From NCBI RefSeq assembly GCF_004104055.1, contig NZ_QOVJ01000008.1, positions 1 through 64,000 of the forward strand: a DNA stretch of 64,000 nt. The letters are read 5' to 3'. The notes under the pieces are model-generated. The model worked only from the letters and a program-made list of their open reading frames with translations, did not search any database and was not told the DNA's origin. The stretch is from Leeuwenhoekiella aestuarii (GTDB lineage Bacteria > Bacteroidota > Bacteroidia > Flavobacteriales > Flavobacteriaceae). A program made the position numbers and the translations under genes. Shown piece after piece: positions 63,651 to 64,000 of the stretch (positions are counted from its first letter, which is position 1; every line of letters starts with the position of its first letter).

Positions 63651-63686
63651 TCCCTTAGGCTTTAGTTTCAATCCCGCATACTTTAC
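63650..63686. promoter_or_regulatory. Two direct 16-bp operator-like repeats before the MauE-type gene
   Basis: atcccttaggctttag at 63650-63665 and atcccgcatactttac at 63671-63686, starts exactly 21 bp apart, same orientation and same sequence type as the three sites at 62187-62264. They lie just upstream of a -7-like box taacttta at 63707-63714, so the second site would cover the -30 region, as expected for activation. Confidence 0.65.
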
Positions 63687-63732
63687 TGATTATCAGATAG
63701 ATAAAATAACTTTAACTCATAAAGTTTTTATC

Positions 63733-64000
63733 ATGTCTACAAGAAGACCTATCAAGCAAATTATAAGCCAGGGAGTAATAAGCTTCTTCATCCTGCTCTG
63801 GGTCTATGCCGCCACGGCTAAGCTGCTGGAGTTTGACCAGTTTAAAGTACAGCTAAGTCAGGTAAGCTTTCTAAAACCGATGGCCGGGATACTGGTCTAT
63901 ATCATCCCACTTGTAGAATACAGCCTTGCCGGCTTGTTGTTGGTATCCAAGACTCGTAGTATGGGGTTATTGGGTTCTGCATTAGTGATGAGCGTATTTA
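63733..64000 (+). CDS. MauE/DoxX-type membrane protein, cut by the window end
   Basis: The first 89 codons of a gene that runs past the window. The protein begins MSTRRPIKQIISQGVISFF and has hydrophobic segments at about 14-30, 51-70 and 76-89. FFILLWVYAATAKLLEFDQF followed by KVQLSQVSFLKP is the pattern of the MauE/DoxX family, inner-membrane proteins linked to redox or thiol maturation of exported proteins. The upstream operator-like repeats suggest control by the AraC protein encoded before it. Its length and the following genes cannot be seen. Confidence 0.75.
   Translation, partial: MSTRRPIKQIISQGVISFFILLWVYAATAKLLEFDQFKVQLSQVSFLKPMAGILVYIIPLVEYSLAGLLLVSKTRSMGLLGSALVMSVF

Overview
The window looks like a chromosomal segment of a marine-type member of the Bacteroidota, most likely family Flavobacteriaceae. 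The reasons are three SusC/SusD-type observations (two SusC/SusD pairs, one FecR/ECF-sigma controlled), a type IX secretion sorting tail, an RteC-domain protein, promoters of the TAnnTTTG type, and A-rich start regions without Shine-Dalgarno sequences. No rRNA, tRNA, CRISPR array or intact insertion sequence was found. Genus cannot be decided from the sequence alone.

Layout. 1-1259: non-coding repeat field (two ~280 bp direct repeats plus ~53 bp short repeats). 1260-12898: a polysaccharide utilisation locus for a rhamnose/uronate-containing glycan such as pectic rhamnogalacturonan: GH43-like, acetylesterase-like, GH105 and GH106 genes on the minus strand, divergent from a SusC/SusD pair on the plus strand. 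13084-21303: a soluble GAF histidine kinase, a secreted alpha/beta hydrolase, a beta-lactamase-fold hydrolase in an operon with a small membrane protein, an ECF sigma factor and a small membrane protein that may be its anti-sigma, and an S41 peptidase. Decayed genes lie between them (IS1182-like transposase remnant, AraC-domain pseudogene). 21534-30777: a minus-strand operon in the order ECF sigma, FecR, STN-SusC, SusD, surface lipoprotein, di-haem cytochrome c peroxidase. 30800-33050: repeat-rich ground with two copies of the 3' end of an RteC gene.

33052-36818: a three-gene secreted-protein operon (T9SS sorting tail, surface-type protein, beta-propeller protein). 36874-56852: a 17-gene minus-strand cluster for a fucose-containing, colanic-acid-like exopolysaccharide. 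gmd and fcl make GDP-fucose; a WcaJ-type transferase starts the repeat unit on undecaprenyl phosphate; five GT4 enzymes, one GT2 and one GT11 fucosyltransferase extend it; acyl and acetyl transferases decorate it; Wzx, a Wzy-like polymerase, Wzc and Wza flip, polymerise and export it.

57782-64000: an unrecognised gene, an RteC-domain gene, and a module in which an alpha-oxoamine-synthase/GNAT fusion enzyme is divergent from a DUF7793-like gene and a HAMP/PAS/AraC regulator, followed by a MauE/DoxX-type membrane protein cut by the window end. Five copies of a 16-bp direct repeat with 21-bp phasing sit in the two promoter regions of this module and look like the operators of the AraC protein. 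This module, and the GDP-fucose synthase that carries two dispersed repeats translated in frame, are the most interesting parts of the window.
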